A DNA stretch of 64,000 bases from Brachynemurus nebulosus (GCA_035578155.1 JAPWDM010000015.1:6364709-6428708); one strand, 5' to 3'. Shown: positions 12,264 to 21,826, counted from the first letter of the stretch. Translations and numbers: made by a program. Notes: a model not told the origin generated them from the sequence alone.

Positions 12264-12995
12264 TTAGAAATACGAGAGTTCATAAACTACAATTTTATTA
12301 CAACAAAAGGTGACCAGAAACAATTTTTTGAATTACAGTATTTGGAATTTTTAAATTTACAATAAATAATTACAAGATTGAAATAAATTTACACAATATA
12401 TTTTAAAATAGAATTTGCATCTTAGCCTATGGTGTGGCCATACTTTCCGAACCGAGACGCACGATATAAGTGTATGGTGTGTACTGGCTATGAGAAAGTA
12501 TCACCACATCAGTTGGTAAATTTATACACTTTTAACTTAAATATAAATTTGAAGTTACGAATTTTATGGAACAATTTTAAATATTGCTATTAAAATATGT
12601 TTTCTAAAGATATGTTATTAATTAAATTAAATTGATGTCAGTATTCGAAATTTTATAATTGTATCTCTAAAATTTATGACTAGAATAACCTGTATAAGTA
12701 TTTTATAAATATCAAATTTTTTTGAAATTGTAAATGAGTCGATATGACAAAAATAAAATTAGATTTAAATTAAAATGTTTTAGAAAGTTACTTTACGAGT
12801 TCTATTTCGCAAATAAATTATACGATTTAAAGGATTATATCATATATCGAAACATTAGTAAAGGTTACACGTGCTTTTTAATTTTTTTAAACCGGAAATA
12901 TTACGTAATTGAAAGAATATTAAATTATCAAGACAATATTTAAATATTTGAAAACTTACTTAATAATGACCTAACTAAATTTAAATTAACTTAAC
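12264..12995. other. AT-rich stretch without a recognisable gene
   Basis: Only short AT-rich frames occur (for example 12,734-12,943), with no motif. GTGTGGCCATACT near 12,430 echoes the GTACGGCCATACT motif near 11,000, suggesting remnants of one repeat family. Confidence 0.4.
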
Positions 12996-13350
12996 CTATA
13001 CTGGCAGAACTGATGTTCGCCGCATCGACGTACGTGTCGGAAAATTAAATTTAAATTAACCTTTAACTATACTGGCTGAACTTTACGTTCGCCGCATCGA
13101 CTTACATGTCGGAAACTAAATTTAGATTAATTTTAAACTATACTGGCTGAACTTTACGTTCGCCGCATCGACTTACATGTCGGAAAAACTAAATTTACAT
13201 TAATTTTAAACTAAATTTACATTAACTAAACTATACTGGCTGAACTTTACGTTCGCCGCATCGACTTACATGTCGGAAACTAAATTTACATTAATTTTAA
13301 ACTATACTGGCTGAACTTATGTTCGCCGCATCGACTTACACGTCGGAAAC
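12996..13350. repeat. Tandem satellite, five units of about 71 bp
   Basis: Five units each contain CTATACTGGCTGAACTT, GTTCGCCGCATCGACTTACA and TGTCGGAAAC, separated by AT-rich spacers rich in AAATTTA. Unit starts at about 12,996, 13,067, 13,138, 13,231 and 13,302 give a 71-bp period, with one unit lengthened by about 22 bp through spacer duplication. The GC-rich core is conserved while spacers drift. Confidence 0.9.
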
Positions 13351-14630
13351 TAAATTATAAACTTATCAATTTAATAAAGTATAATATTCATAAACTATAA
13401 GTTATTTTTAGTCGTAGACTTTTTTGCAAAATCCCCAGGAAATCTTTTAGAAATCTGGATGAATGCGAAAGTACAAACGACGTTAAATATTTAAACGTAA
13501 TTATTTTTACATGTTACATTTAATTATTTTTTTCTTTTATATATCTAATATATATATATTATTTTTTTATTTTAATTTAAATAAATTTCCAAATATATTC
13601 ATGTTAAATTAATTATACGATTTTTCTTTCTTAAAATTTTAAATTTTACCTACACGCCTACGTTTAATTATTTCCTAATCATTTAAATATAAATTAATTT
13701 TCGATTACGTTTAAGTAAATTTCCAAATATGTTACAGTAAAATAATACTTATCTTAACGGTGAAGAATTTGTAATCTTCAACAATACATTTAAATAAACA
13801 ATACTTAAACTAATTTTAAAATACACTTATTTTTTTTTTATTTTTGATGTGTGCAGCCCGAAGGCCACACGAGAAGAGCACTTCTCCCTAACTATCCTCT
13901 AACTCACTGTCTGTGTCATTTTTTAATCAGTATAAGTTATTTATTTAATTATGTAATTTGTTTTGTTAATTATATTTTTTTGAAAAATAAATGTTTAATT
14001 AAATAATGTACCCATTTGATATAAATTTAAATTTCAGATTTCTGCAAACGTGTAATTAGTTTTTTACATTGTCCCTAGATATCAATTTGAAACTATAACA
14101 CTAGATGTCGTTAATATATATACATATATAATTGATTTTTTTGAATTCTTTGAGATGACATATTGGACTGATATTAATTTCAAATATAAATGTTGGATGT
14201 CAGTATCTTTGACATTTTTACATATCGATTATTTATTAATTAGATTAAAGTTTTATTATCGATTTCCAAAGTAAATGTTGAATTGATTGATCACATGTAG
14301 CAATAATTATTGCTACATTTCACCCCGTTTGCAAAAAGCGGAACGCTACGCAAATTTATGTTGGTTCTAAATACCTTATATGACATATACCGATCGGAAG
14401 TATGTGGATCTTGCAAAATGGCGGTAGACGGTGAAAGATGTTATAGAATTTTCTTGTAGACCCATTGATTTACTGCGAAATTCGATGTTGGTGAACGATT
14501 TGGTGTTGGATTTTTTAATACATTTATGTGCTTTGTTATTGCATGTTGAACCTTTGTGGATCGGATTTATCAGCTTGTAAGATTTATGATAATTCAGTAT
14601 TTACGTTTATTGGAGTTAGCATCTGGCGGT
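13351..14630. other. AT-rich stretch with a 22-bp palindrome
   Basis: No gene is visible. The perfect palindrome TGTAGCAATAATTATTGCTA (plus CA) lies at 14,296-14,317, just before a short GC-richer patch (CACCCCGTTTGCAAAAAGCG). A patch near 13,855 (GTGCAGCCCGAAGGCCACAC) also stands out in base composition. Confidence 0.45.
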
Positions 14631-15001
14631 TTAAAAAATACTTGTGTTTAGAAAGGTATCCCAATTTGCGTGATTGCTTGAATATTGTAAATTATCGTGG
14701 TTAAATTTTAGTTTTATATTTCTAATAGTACGTTCTGGTGCATTTGCCCTTGGATTATATGGAGCGGAGTAAATTTGGTGAATCGCTCTCTCGAAGCAGA
14801 AGTTGTTGTATCTTTCACTATGAAATACTGATTGGTAATTTGATGGTATAGTTGATCCGTATTCCAAATGTGGTGAACGTTATCTAGTGTACTTATAACG
14901 ACTTTTGATGATGTTTTCCTTGTAGGTTTAGCAATGATCCAACCATTGAAGTAATCTGCAATCACAAGATATATTTGAAGTCTTGTCCTCTGGGGGTCCA
15001 C
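14631..15001 (-). pseudogene. Retrotransposon integrase core fragment
   Basis: Two overlapping leftward frames together show an integrase catalytic domain: a YLVIADYFNGWI-type strand following the first Asp region, then APYNPRANAPERTIRN, which resembles the conserved segment around the catalytic Glu of Ty3/gypsy integrases. The frame changes between the two parts and no flanking reverse transcriptase is found, so this is a relic. The Polinton is inserted about 390 bp to its right. Confidence 0.65.
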
Positions 15002-15387
15002 GAGTTCTTATAATTGAGTGTACGAAATCGATGAAAATTTTTTGAAATATTTTTTTTTTTGGGGGTAACTTTGGAAAGCGATATTACAATTTTGTTTACT
15101 AGATTTTACTCTGTATAAATATTACAATTGTTTACATATTCTTTTACAATTTTATATAAATTGGGATAATGAAATCTGTTAGCTATTTACGGTACGTACA
15201 AATAATTGGAACATAAGAAGAAATATTGATCTATGAAAATAATCTAATACATATTGTAAGATTGATTTTGGTAAAACAATTTGTTTTTTATTTTGTTTGT
15301 CAAGAGATGTATCAACAAATCTTCCCGAATACGAAAATTATTAACGACATTTCCAGCTCATATTCGCTGGAGTTCGGTTTTCGTAAA
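15002..15387. other. Flank between integrase relic and Polinton
   Basis: AT-rich sequence without a gene. It ends in the Polinton target site TGGGTC at 15,388-15,393. Confidence 0.5.
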
Positions 15388-15393
15388 TGGGTC

Positions 15394-15679
15394 AGTAGTT
15401 GTGTTATGAGGTTTGGAACACAGTCATTGACACCAGACAGGTGTTTCACCTGTCTGGAGGTCATGACCCTGTGTTCTAAACCTCACACACTATTTAAGGA
15501 GAGGACACTAACCTAATACCTTGAGGAAGGTCAGTGACGCGATAATTTCAATTATTGAGGTAATTCAGGTAAAAATATTTTTGTTTAATCTAAATTCTTA
15601 ATATTATTTTGTAAACAACTGTCTGGACGTTAATGATTGTGTTCGAACCATCATATATGGAAAAATCATTGATTTCTCT
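15394..15679 (+). repeat. Polinton left terminal inverted repeat (286 bp)
   Basis: Matches the reverse complement of 32,533-32,818 over its whole length with few differences. It contains an inner small palindrome, GACAGGTGTTTCACCTGTC, and ends within AAATCATTGATTTCTCT. Confidence 0.95.
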
Positions 15680-16199
15680 AATATATGGAAAAATCATTGA
15701 TTTCTCTAGCCTAAATTGGGGCCACTTGGCAACGCAATGTAATTGCCTATATTCAGGGTAAGTAAAAAGCATTGCATATGTTGGATAGTTCAGAAAATAT
15801 TTATTTGATACATTCAAAAAATTGTATATGGACCTAATTCTTGTAAATATCAAAAAATTATCAAGTGACCTTTTTAACCTTTTTTCTAAAATTAAAATTG
15901 TTATGATAGTAGTATACATACAAAATTAATGATTGTGTTCGAACCATCATATATGGAAAAATCATTGATTTCTCTAGCCTAAATTGGGGCCACTTGGCAA
16001 CGCAATGTAATTGCCTATATTCAGGGGCAAGTAAGAACATTGCATATGTTGGATAATTCAGAAAATATTTATTTGATATATTCAAAAAATTGTATAAGAT
16101 CCTAATTCTTGTGAATATCAAAAATTATTATCAAGTGACCTTTTTAACCTTTTTTTCTAAAATTAAAATTGTTATGATAGTAACATACATACAAAATTA
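15630..16199. repeat. Tandem duplication next to the left TIR (two units of about 285 bp)
   Basis: A unit beginning TTAATGATTGTGTTCGAACC and continuing through GGGGCCACTTGGCAACGCAA to TTAACCTTTTTTCTAAAATT occurs twice in a row (from about 15,630 and about 15,927). Unit 1 also carries an extra copy of its ATATATGGAAAAATCATTGA segment. The TIR therefore overlaps a recently duplicated array. No gene lies in 16,200-16,502, which is AT-rich 3' flank of the capsid gene. Confidence 0.9.
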
Positions 16200-16502
16200 A
16201 AATATGTAAGATTTCAATTTTTGTGAATATTAAAATAACTTATCAGTCTTACCTGACCTTTTACCCCATTTTTTAAAATTTGGATAAATAAGGAAAAAAA
16301 AATAAAAAAAACACTATACATTTTTTCTCTTGATTTTTATTGTTGAAACATAAACTTACACTTACACTGTCTTAACATCAACTAAATAAAATGATTTCAA
16401 TATAAAGAATATATTTCGTATGTTTATCAATTGACTTTTTGACATTACTTGTTATTATCTCATTTTTGATAGTAATATTTTCTTGTTAATTTATTAAAAA
16501 TA

Positions 16503-17723
16503 TTAAATTAAAACTTTTACATTACTGGTTAGTACCAAATATTCAACAATTCTCTCGTGAATTATAAGACAGTAGGCAATGGTTTTTTCTGCTGGCGCTT
16601 CTTTAAAACTAAATTCCAATCGTAAATCTACTGGACCCATTTTTAATGAATCATTTTGACGGCTAGCATCAAACACAATAATAGGAGCTCTCGTGCGATA
16701 TTCATTGTAATTTAGCATTGGTTCAGATCGTCGTTGATAATATGCATTTTGAAAATTTGTATACATATCATAAAGTTGAGCGTATTTTAATCGATCAAAA
16801 TCAGTTGCAATGTCATCATAAGGATATGCTTCGGAGTTTAAAAAAAGCTTCGCTTTAATGAGTTTGCAATGATCAAATATGGTGCTAGAACCTGTAGCAA
16901 GATCTTTACGATTTGTCTGAAATGGTAGTATTACAAATCTGGGTTTTTCTAGTTGGCTTGATGTCTTTACTGTCCATGAGTGATCTGTTGCTTTTGCTAA
17001 AGAGGGGTATTCATGCAGTTCCCAACGGCGAAATGGAACTGTAACCATCTTATTGGAATTAATAATTTTCATCAGATGTAATTTCTGTTTATCAGAAACT
17101 GTAATATGAGGCACCCTCCATTGAATTTTCAAAATTTTTATTTTAACATCTCTTCCACCTGTTTTTTTAGTAATACAATTTGTATCATCTCTTGAACGAA
17201 TTAAAACTAGTTCATGTCTTGAATTTATTAAAACTTTTTTATAATCTTCACAAAACCCAAAAATCATTTTTAAAGGTATTGATATTTGAAAACTATAATT
17301 CCAATCTACTATTTGAAGTTCTTCACCCCCAGTCCATCCAGCAACAGCCAATGATTTGCTTTCATTTCTGTTGTATGAAATGTAATTTTTAATCGTTGTA
17401 CTTATAACAGGATATCTACACTTATCTATTTCTGTAGCATTTATTTCATATCGTATTTCATCAAACAGAGCCACACCAAAGTTTCCACTAAGCACACAGT
17501 CTTTCCCTTCAGCTGCTTTAGTCTCATCCTCTTTTAAAACAACTTGCGCCTCAATATGAAGATAACTTTCTGATGGTAAAATATTGATATCTTGCTGGTG
17601 AATCGGTATTCGAATTTCGTCGCCATAATTGAATGAATTAACATACGGATTATATGTATGTATTTCATTACGTGTTACACTATCATCAAAAATCGGTTTT
17701 TCATCAATATTTAAAATATCCAT
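16503..17723 (-). CDS. Polinton major capsid protein (double jelly-roll type)
   Basis: A 406-residue protein, the last gene of the leftward virion block. It begins MDILNIDEKPIFDDSV and shows features I associate with Polinton/adintovirus major capsid proteins: an N-terminal strand with NPYVNSFNYGDEIRIPIHQQ, LPSESYLHIEAQV, the FGVALFDEIRYEINATEID segment, a mid-protein basic strand-rich part (VRDVKIKILKIQWRVPHITV-like), and a C-terminal YAQLYDMYTNFQNAYYQ helix. The length is at the short end for double jelly-roll capsids. It should form trimeric capsomers of an icosahedral shell. Function is inferred from family and context, since jelly rolls are not legible by motif alone. The frame is uninterrupted; the start ATG lies 2 bp after the stop codon of the preceding small gene. 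Confidence 0.8.
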   Translation of the reverse strand: MDILNIDEKPIFDDSVTRNEIHTYNPYVNSFNYGDEIRIPIHQQDINILPSESYLHIEAQVVLKEDETKAAEGKDCVLSGNFGVALFDEIRYEINATEIDKCRYPVISTTIKNYISYNRNESKSLAVAGWTGGEELQIVDWNYSFQISIPLKMIFGFCEDYKKVLINSRHELVLIRSRDDTNCITKKTGGRDVKIKILKIQWRVPHITVSDKQKLHLMKIINSNKMVTVPFRRWELHEYPSLAKATDHSWTVKTSSQLEKPRFVILPFQTNRKDLATGSSTIFDHCKLIKAKLFLNSEAYPYDDIATDFDRLKYAQLYDMYTNFQNAYYQRRSEPMLNYNEYRTRAPIIVFDASRQNDSLKMGPVDLRLEFSFKEAPAEKTIAYCLIIHERIVEYLVLTSNVKVLI

Positions 17724-17725
17724 TA

Positions 17726-17893
17726 TTATGTTTTTTTAATTTTAAAACCTAGCGATTTCAAAAATTTTTTATTTGATTTACTAATCACACGTTTACTTCT
17801 TTTTCTTTTTGACTTCTTGCTAGGACTAACAGAATGTTGTTTTGAGTGATTCTTTTTATACAATTGTTTTGAATCTGTATTTAAAATTAGCAT
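17726..17893 (-). CDS. Small basic core-like protein (55 aa)
   Basis: A 55-codon leftward ORF from ATG 17,893 to TAA 17,726, filling exactly the gap between the penton-like gene (2 bp away) and the capsid gene (2 bp away). The product is extremely basic in its middle (KKSKRKRSKRVISKSNKK) and ends FLKSLGFKIKKT. Position and charge fit a DNA-condensing virion core peptide or the precursor of one, as in adenovirus-like particles. This is inference: no catalytic motif exists and the peptide is too short for family assignment. Confidence 0.7.
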   Translation of the reverse strand: MLILNTDSKQLYKKNHSKQHSVSPSKKSKRKRSKRVISKSNKKFLKSLGFKIKKT

Positions 17894-17895
17894 TT

Positions 17896-18627
17896 TTATT
17901 CTGTTTTTTTAATGTGAACTCTTAATGTAATTTCTTCACCATTAAAATCTACTAGATTATCGTTTTGGTCAGTGATAGTCACAATTATGTCATCAATAAA
18001 CCGTCTATTTATAGGAAAATATATTATGTTTTTTGGAATTTCAATAATTTTGTAGCCAATTCTCACATTAGGATAGAAACAGTATAAATGATGCGTTGTA
18101 TTATTATTTAGATAAGCTCCTTTTACTAAATTACAATTCACAAATATTGCGTTAATTGCTTGAATGTGAACAATTTCATCAGAAATGTATTTTTTATTCG
18201 CATCTAAGATCTTTGTTTTCGTAAAACCAAGCAATTTTCCGAATGATTCATTTCCAAATGTAATTTTCTCTGAACAAAGAATTTCACTTTTTAACGTTGA
18301 CGTGTTCACCTTTAAACTGAAGACTGGTTTCGGTTTTGCTGGTTTTTTATCCCCTTTTTTAGGCGGTGGTGGTGGAGGAAAAAGTTTGTTGAATTGCTTT
18401 AAAATTTCGCTTTCAATTTCGACAATTTCATAACTTCCAGTTGGTAACGTAATAGCTTTATTACCGATGTTTATTTTATTATTACGTGGGTGGATATTTG
18501 GTATTGAGTTGTATGAGAAAAATTCAACAAGACCAATTTCATAATTCGCATTTGTACAATCTATTGGTGGAAAAAACTGAGCCTCTAATTTCGATTTTGT
18601 TCCACTTAATGTTATGGTATATGACAT
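17896..18627 (-). CDS. Polinton penton-like minor capsid protein
   Basis: A 243-residue protein starting MSYTITLSGTKSKLEAQFFP. The opening strand, then YEIGLVEFFSYNSIPNIHP followed by an INIGNKAITLPTGSYEI segment, is the pattern of Polinton/adintovirus penton-like proteins. A proline-rich linker (FPPPPPPKKGDKKP, about residues 83-96) precedes the second half, which ends in a strand-rich EEITLRVHIKK. It presumably occupies the five-fold vertices. The gene overlaps the 3' end of the protease frame by 16 bp (18,612-18,627) and is followed 2 bp later by the basic peptide gene, so the virion block is compressed like an operon. Confidence 0.75.
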   Translation of the reverse strand: MSYTITLSGTKSKLEAQFFPPIDCTNANYEIGLVEFFSYNSIPNIHPRNNKINIGNKAITLPTGSYEIVEIESEILKQFNKLFPPPPPPKKGDKKPAKPKPVFSLKVNTSTLKSEILCSEKITFGNESFGKLLGFTKTKILDANKKYISDEIVHIQAINAIFVNCNLVKGAYLNNNTTHHLYCFYPNVRIGYKIIEIPKNIIYFPINRRFIDDIIVTITDQNDNLVDFNGEEITLRVHIKKTE

Positions 18628-19049
18628 TTTTTATTTAAGTACTTTTCACAACAATAACAGAGAAATATTAAACACAGATGACCACAGTTTACTTCATTGT
18701 TTCTTTGATGAATGTAATAATTGTATAGAATGTTTTTATTGAGATAGTGTAGAAGCTCCTTTGGAGGGGGTAGTCCAAAAGAATCATAGTATAATTTCAA
18801 GTTTCCCTTTTTAAAATATGTTACCCAATGAGAACCAGGGAAATTAGATGTTTGCAGATTAATAATACCACTTTCAATATTCCAAGGGTTTTGTGGTAAT
18901 TCATCCCTCATAAATATGCCTCTAAAATATGGAATATTCTTTGTATAGTAAATCAAATCAATATTTGTCAATGCTCTTTTAGGTAAAATATTTAGAAAAT
19001 GTTTTTTATGTTTATTTAAAAATGAATTAAAATCTTGTTTTATTGATAG
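18612..19049 (-). CDS. Adenain-like cysteine protease (no ATG)
   Basis: An open frame of 145 residues between TGA 19,050-19,052 and the stop at 18,612. The catalytic triad of adenovirus-type proteases is visible: His in FPGSHWVTYF, Asp in LYYDSFGLPPP and Cys in EVNCGHLCLIF, in the right order and spacing. Such proteases process capsid precursors. The frame has no upstream ATG: it follows the PLA2 gene in the same frame, separated from it only by one TGA codon, and the first internal ATG (MRDELPQ) would remove conserved N-terminal sequence (IPYFRGIF). It may therefore be made by stop-codon readthrough, from a non-AUG codon, or the start has been lost. Confidence 0.8.
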   Translation of the reverse strand, partial: LSIKQDFNSFLNKHKKHFLNILPKRALTNIDLIYYTKNIPYFRGIFMRDELPQNPWNIESGIINLQTSNFPGSHWVTYFKKGNLKLYYDSFGLPPPKELLHYLNKNILYNYYIHQRNNEVNCGHLCLIFLCYCCEKYLNKKCHIP

Positions 19050-19880
19050 TCAATATATATTTTTTTTATTATTCGTTTGTATGTCTGGATTTAAGTATAG
19101 ACCAAAACCTTTTTTATATGGTTTAAAAATGATGGATTTCCCTTGTTTTAGATTCAATTCAACTTCTTTGTTGTGTCGCTTATTTTCTTCCAAGAATTCT
19201 CTGGCTTTTTTAGCATCACTAATGGTTTTGGCTATGCTACTAACACCACCAGCCAGACTACCAACAGCAGAAAGACCAGCAAGAAGAGGTATTAAAAACG
19301 GTAGTGCCCCACCAATTTTTTTAGGAACTGGTAACACTCTTGGTATTGAAATATTTCTTTTCCCATATTTGTTTACACTTCTTTTAGCCGCTAATAAAGC
19401 GTTTCTTATTCCTTGATTAACATTTTTGACGTCTTTTTGTCGTAGTGCTTTTCGAGCTGATTGAATTATTCTGCTCAGTGGAACCTTTTTCTTCGTTTTC
19501 ACTTTTAGTTTTCCACCCACCTTTGTTTTAGCCTTCATAATATTAGTCACAAACCAAGCTGCTGATTTTTCACCTAAGCTTGCGTCCTTCGATTTAACAC
19601 GTTCCCAAGCTTTTTCAATTAGTCGTTTATCTGCTTCTCTTCTTTCAAGCGAATTAGATGTTTGAGAATAAGCAATGTCGTGTTCAAGACAGGCTTTGTC
19701 TAATTGGTTTATTGGAATATCTCCTCGACGTAAACGTTTTTGTAATTTTGTTCCTGGGCCACAAAACTTATAAAATGGTAAATGAAATTCCACTGGTAAT
19801 TTATCAATTAGTGTATTGAGTAAACCTTTTCCTTGAATTTCTCTTAATCGACTGAGTCTTCTGCGTTTTTGATGGTGCAT
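19050..19880 (-). CDS. PLA2-domain virion protein with hydrophobic C-terminal segment
   Basis: A 276-residue protein. Residues 35-75 carry a parvovirus-type phospholipase A2 signature: calcium loop FYKFCGPGTKL (about 37-46) and the HD..Y catalytic helix CLEHDIAYS (His67-Asp68-Tyr71). Residues 100-190 are strongly basic (GGKLKVKTKKKVPLSR; NKYGKRNISIPR). Residues 193-220 form a Gly/Ala/Leu-rich segment (GALPFLIPLLAGLSAVGSLA) recalling adenovirus pX-like core proteins. Such PLA2 proteins in parvoviruses breach endosomal membranes. It is the first large gene of the leftward virion block and ends in TGA, after which the protease continues in the same frame. Confidence 0.82.
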   Translation of the reverse strand: MHHQKRRRLSRLREIQGKGLLNTLIDKLPVEFHLPFYKFCGPGTKLQKRLRRGDIPINQLDKACLEHDIAYSQTSNSLERREADKRLIEKAWERVKSKDASLGEKSAAWFVTNIMKAKTKVGGKLKVKTKKKVPLSRIIQSARKALRQKDVKNVNQGIRNALLAAKRSVNKYGKRNISIPRVLPVPKKIGGALPFLIPLLAGLSAVGSLAGGVSSIAKTISDAKKAREFLEENKRHNKEVELNLKQGKSIIFKPYKKGFGLYLNPDIQTNNKKNIY

Positions 19881-19898
19881 TTTTTATAAATAAATTTT

Positions 19899-20054
19899 TT
19901 ATTTCTGATTTTTACAAATGTGACAATTCTTTTTTAATGGAATTGGACCATCATTATGATCTCCCCACGTTATCAAATTATAATGATCAGAGCAACGATG
20001 CTCTTCCATAAGTGGTTTCTTCTTTAATAAATAGTAAAACACTTGAAGGCACAT
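19899..20054 (-). CDS. Possible small Cys/His protein (51 aa)
   Basis: A leftward ORF from ATG 20,054 to a stop at 19,899, ending 18 bp before the PLA2 gene. It contains EEHRCSDHYNLITWGDHND and KKNCHICKNQK, that is, two Cys/His clusters that could hold a metal. The tight spacing to the next gene is as seen throughout this block. It also overlaps the presumed promoter of the ATPase on the other strand, so it could be chance. Confidence 0.35.
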   Translation of the reverse strand: MCLQVFYYLLKKKPLMEEHRCSDHYNLITWGDHNDGPIPLKKNCHICKNQK

Positions 20055-20087
20055 TGTATACAAAATGTATTGTTGCAAGTGTACAGG

Positions 20088-20097
20088 TATATAAATA
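20088..20097 (+). promoter_or_regulatory. TATA box of the ATPase gene
   Basis: TATATAAATA lies 47 bp upstream of ATG 20,135. Similar TATATAAA-type elements precede other genes of this lineage (30,927; 52,500; 53,655), suggesting autonomous TATA promoters. Confidence 0.6.
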
Positions 20098-20134
20098 GAG
20101 AGATACAATTACTCTGAATCAGTTTATTGCAAAC

Positions 20135-20830
20135 ATGAAATTTATAAAGCAACCCGTGTCATTATCGGTAAATAATCACGACAAAAAGCTTCATGTAATT
20201 AATAAAAATTATCAACGTCATAGTAAACTATTCCCTAATACAGTAAGATGTATTATTGCTGCACCATCTGGCGGTGGAAAAACTAATTTAATTTTAACAT
20301 TGTTAGAAAATAAAAATGGATTATCATTTGAAAATTTATATATATATTCAAAAACTTTACATCAACCAAAATATATGTGGTTAGCTGAAGTTATAAAGAA
20401 TATAGATGGAATTGGCTTTTATACATTTACAGAAAATGATGAAGTGATTAAACCAAATCAAGTTAAGCCTAATTCAATTATTATATTTGATGATATTTCG
20501 TGTTCTGATCAAAGTAATGTGAGACTATTTTTTTCTTATTCCCGCCATTTTCTAACAGATGTTATTTATGCTTGCCAAAGCTATTCGGCAGCTGCCAAAC
20601 ACCTTTTGCGAGATAATGCAAATGTTATAATATTATTTAAATCTGATTACCGAAACACTTTTAATGCTTATAGAGATCATGCTTTTTCTGATATGAGTTT
20701 TGAAAAATTTTCTGAAATTTACAATAAGATTTGGGAAAATAATCCTTATGGATTCTTGTCAATATTTAAAGAGTCTGCTATTAACAATGGTCGATATCGT
20801 CGGGGATTAGACGAATATATAATAATGTAA
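20135..20830 (+). CDS. Genome-packaging ATPase (FtsK/HerA type)
   Basis: A 231-residue protein, the usual Polinton ATPase length. Walker A is APSGGGKTN (about residues 43-51) and Walker B is IIIFDDI (about 115-121). A sensor-like region follows (YACQSYSAAAKHLLRDNANV), with a C-terminal helical tail ending GRYRRGLDEYIIM. Proteins of this family pump DNA into double jelly-roll capsids. It is the first gene of the rightward block, transcribed divergently from the virion block across a 254-bp region with a TATA box. No lesion is seen. Confidence 0.92.
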   Translation: MKFIKQPVSLSVNNHDKKLHVINKNYQRHSKLFPNTVRCIIAAPSGGGKTNLILTLLENKNGLSFENLYIYSKTLHQPKYMWLAEVIKNIDGIGFYTFTENDEVIKPNQVKPNSIIIFDDISCSDQSNVRLFFSYSRHFLTDVIYACQSYSAAAKHLLRDNANVIILFKSDYRNTFNAYRDHAFSDMSFEKFSEIYNKIWENNPYGFLSIFKESAINNGRYRRGLDEYIIM

Positions 20831-20889
20831 ATTTTGTGTTATTAATTCAAATAGTGAATAAGTCTTTCAGAGTACGTTTTAAGAAAAAC

Positions 20890-21772
20890 ATGGATAAAGA
20901 AACAGCAGAAATTAAAAGAAAAATTATTGAAACCGGTAATGCTATCCGTAATAAATATTTAAACATAAAACGAGGTCGTTTGGATATGGAAAAAAAATCT
21001 TAAAGATTTGTACAAACCGCTTACAGAAGATTTAAAAAATATTTCTGGTGTTAGAAAAACAGATATTGAAAATGTCTCACAAAAAACAAACAATGAAAAG
21101 ATTAAAACAAGTAAAAGCGAAGATGAAGCAGACAGTACGTTTAATGAATCTTTTGTTACGCCAAGAAAAGATTTGAGTGATAAGGATTCATTTTTATTAA
21201 CACCACAAACTTCACAACAAGATTATGAGTCATCTTTAAGTGAAAATTATGGAAAATTGTCTAAAAAATATATGAATAGTCTTTTATCAAGAAAAGATTT
21301 CGATAAAGCAGACTTAGGAATTAGACTTGAACAAAATGAATGGAAAATTGGAGAGGAAAATGTTGTTTTTCATCCTGATGATAATTTAACCATTAATGAT
21401 AAAGTATATGAAGGAACACCGGGTTTATACGAACTATTATTTAAGAAAGTACCTAGGAAATATTCCCAAGATGATCTACAAAATTATAAACAAATTCTTC
21501 AAGATACAAAGGCAACAGACAATTTGAATACAAGAACATATAAATATAAAAACATATACAAAAAGTTATTTTCTACAGAAAAAGAAGGAGATGGTATTGA
21601 TTTAGGCTTTAAACGTTTAAATAAAACAGATTTCGTTTATTATGACAGTGTTAATGATCTCTGTGAGCGATTACGTTTATTGGTTGCAGCACAAAGTCAA
21701 GGAAACACCGGAGTTTCGAACCAAATTGTTGAGATAGTACAACAATTGAAAAAATTAGGTGTAATTGAATAA
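20890..21772 (+). pseudogene. Conserved Polinton protein of unknown function, frameshifted
   Basis: An N-terminal frame from ATG 20,890 (MDKETAEIKRKIIETGNAIR) runs to a stop at 21,003. The main frame then continues to 21,772 and includes LKDLYKPLTEDL just before. The two join if one base is lost from, or two gained in, the A8 run near 20,991-20,998. The C-terminal part contains the sequence VYEGTPGLYELLFKKVP and DLQNYKQILQDT, which I recall from a widespread insect Polinton protein (DUF8207-like). The first part is charged and helical, and the middle is Ser/Asp-rich. Function unknown. The break could be a real mutation, a homopolymer sequencing error, or a slippery site. Confidence 0.75.
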
Positions 21773-21773
21773 A

Positions 21774-21826
21774 TTCTACTTTTTTTGGAAAATATAAATT
21801 CTACTTTTTTTTTGGAAAATATTTGG
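21774..21826. repeat. Short tandem duplication at the integrase scar
   Basis: AATTCTACTTTTTTTGGAAAAT occurs twice in succession (units of about 26-28 bp), directly between the frameshifted Polinton gene and the integrase tail. It sits where the rest of the integrase gene would be expected, so it may mark the deletion junction. Confidence 0.7.

Noticed and set aside
12996..13350. CRISPR-like appearance of regularly spaced repeats
   Set aside because: Spacers are similar to each other and AT-rich, no cas genes, eukaryotic context: a satellite.
19081..19416. 111-codon + strand frame
   Set aside because: Antisense shadow of the PLA2-domain gene, whose motifs are on the other strand.
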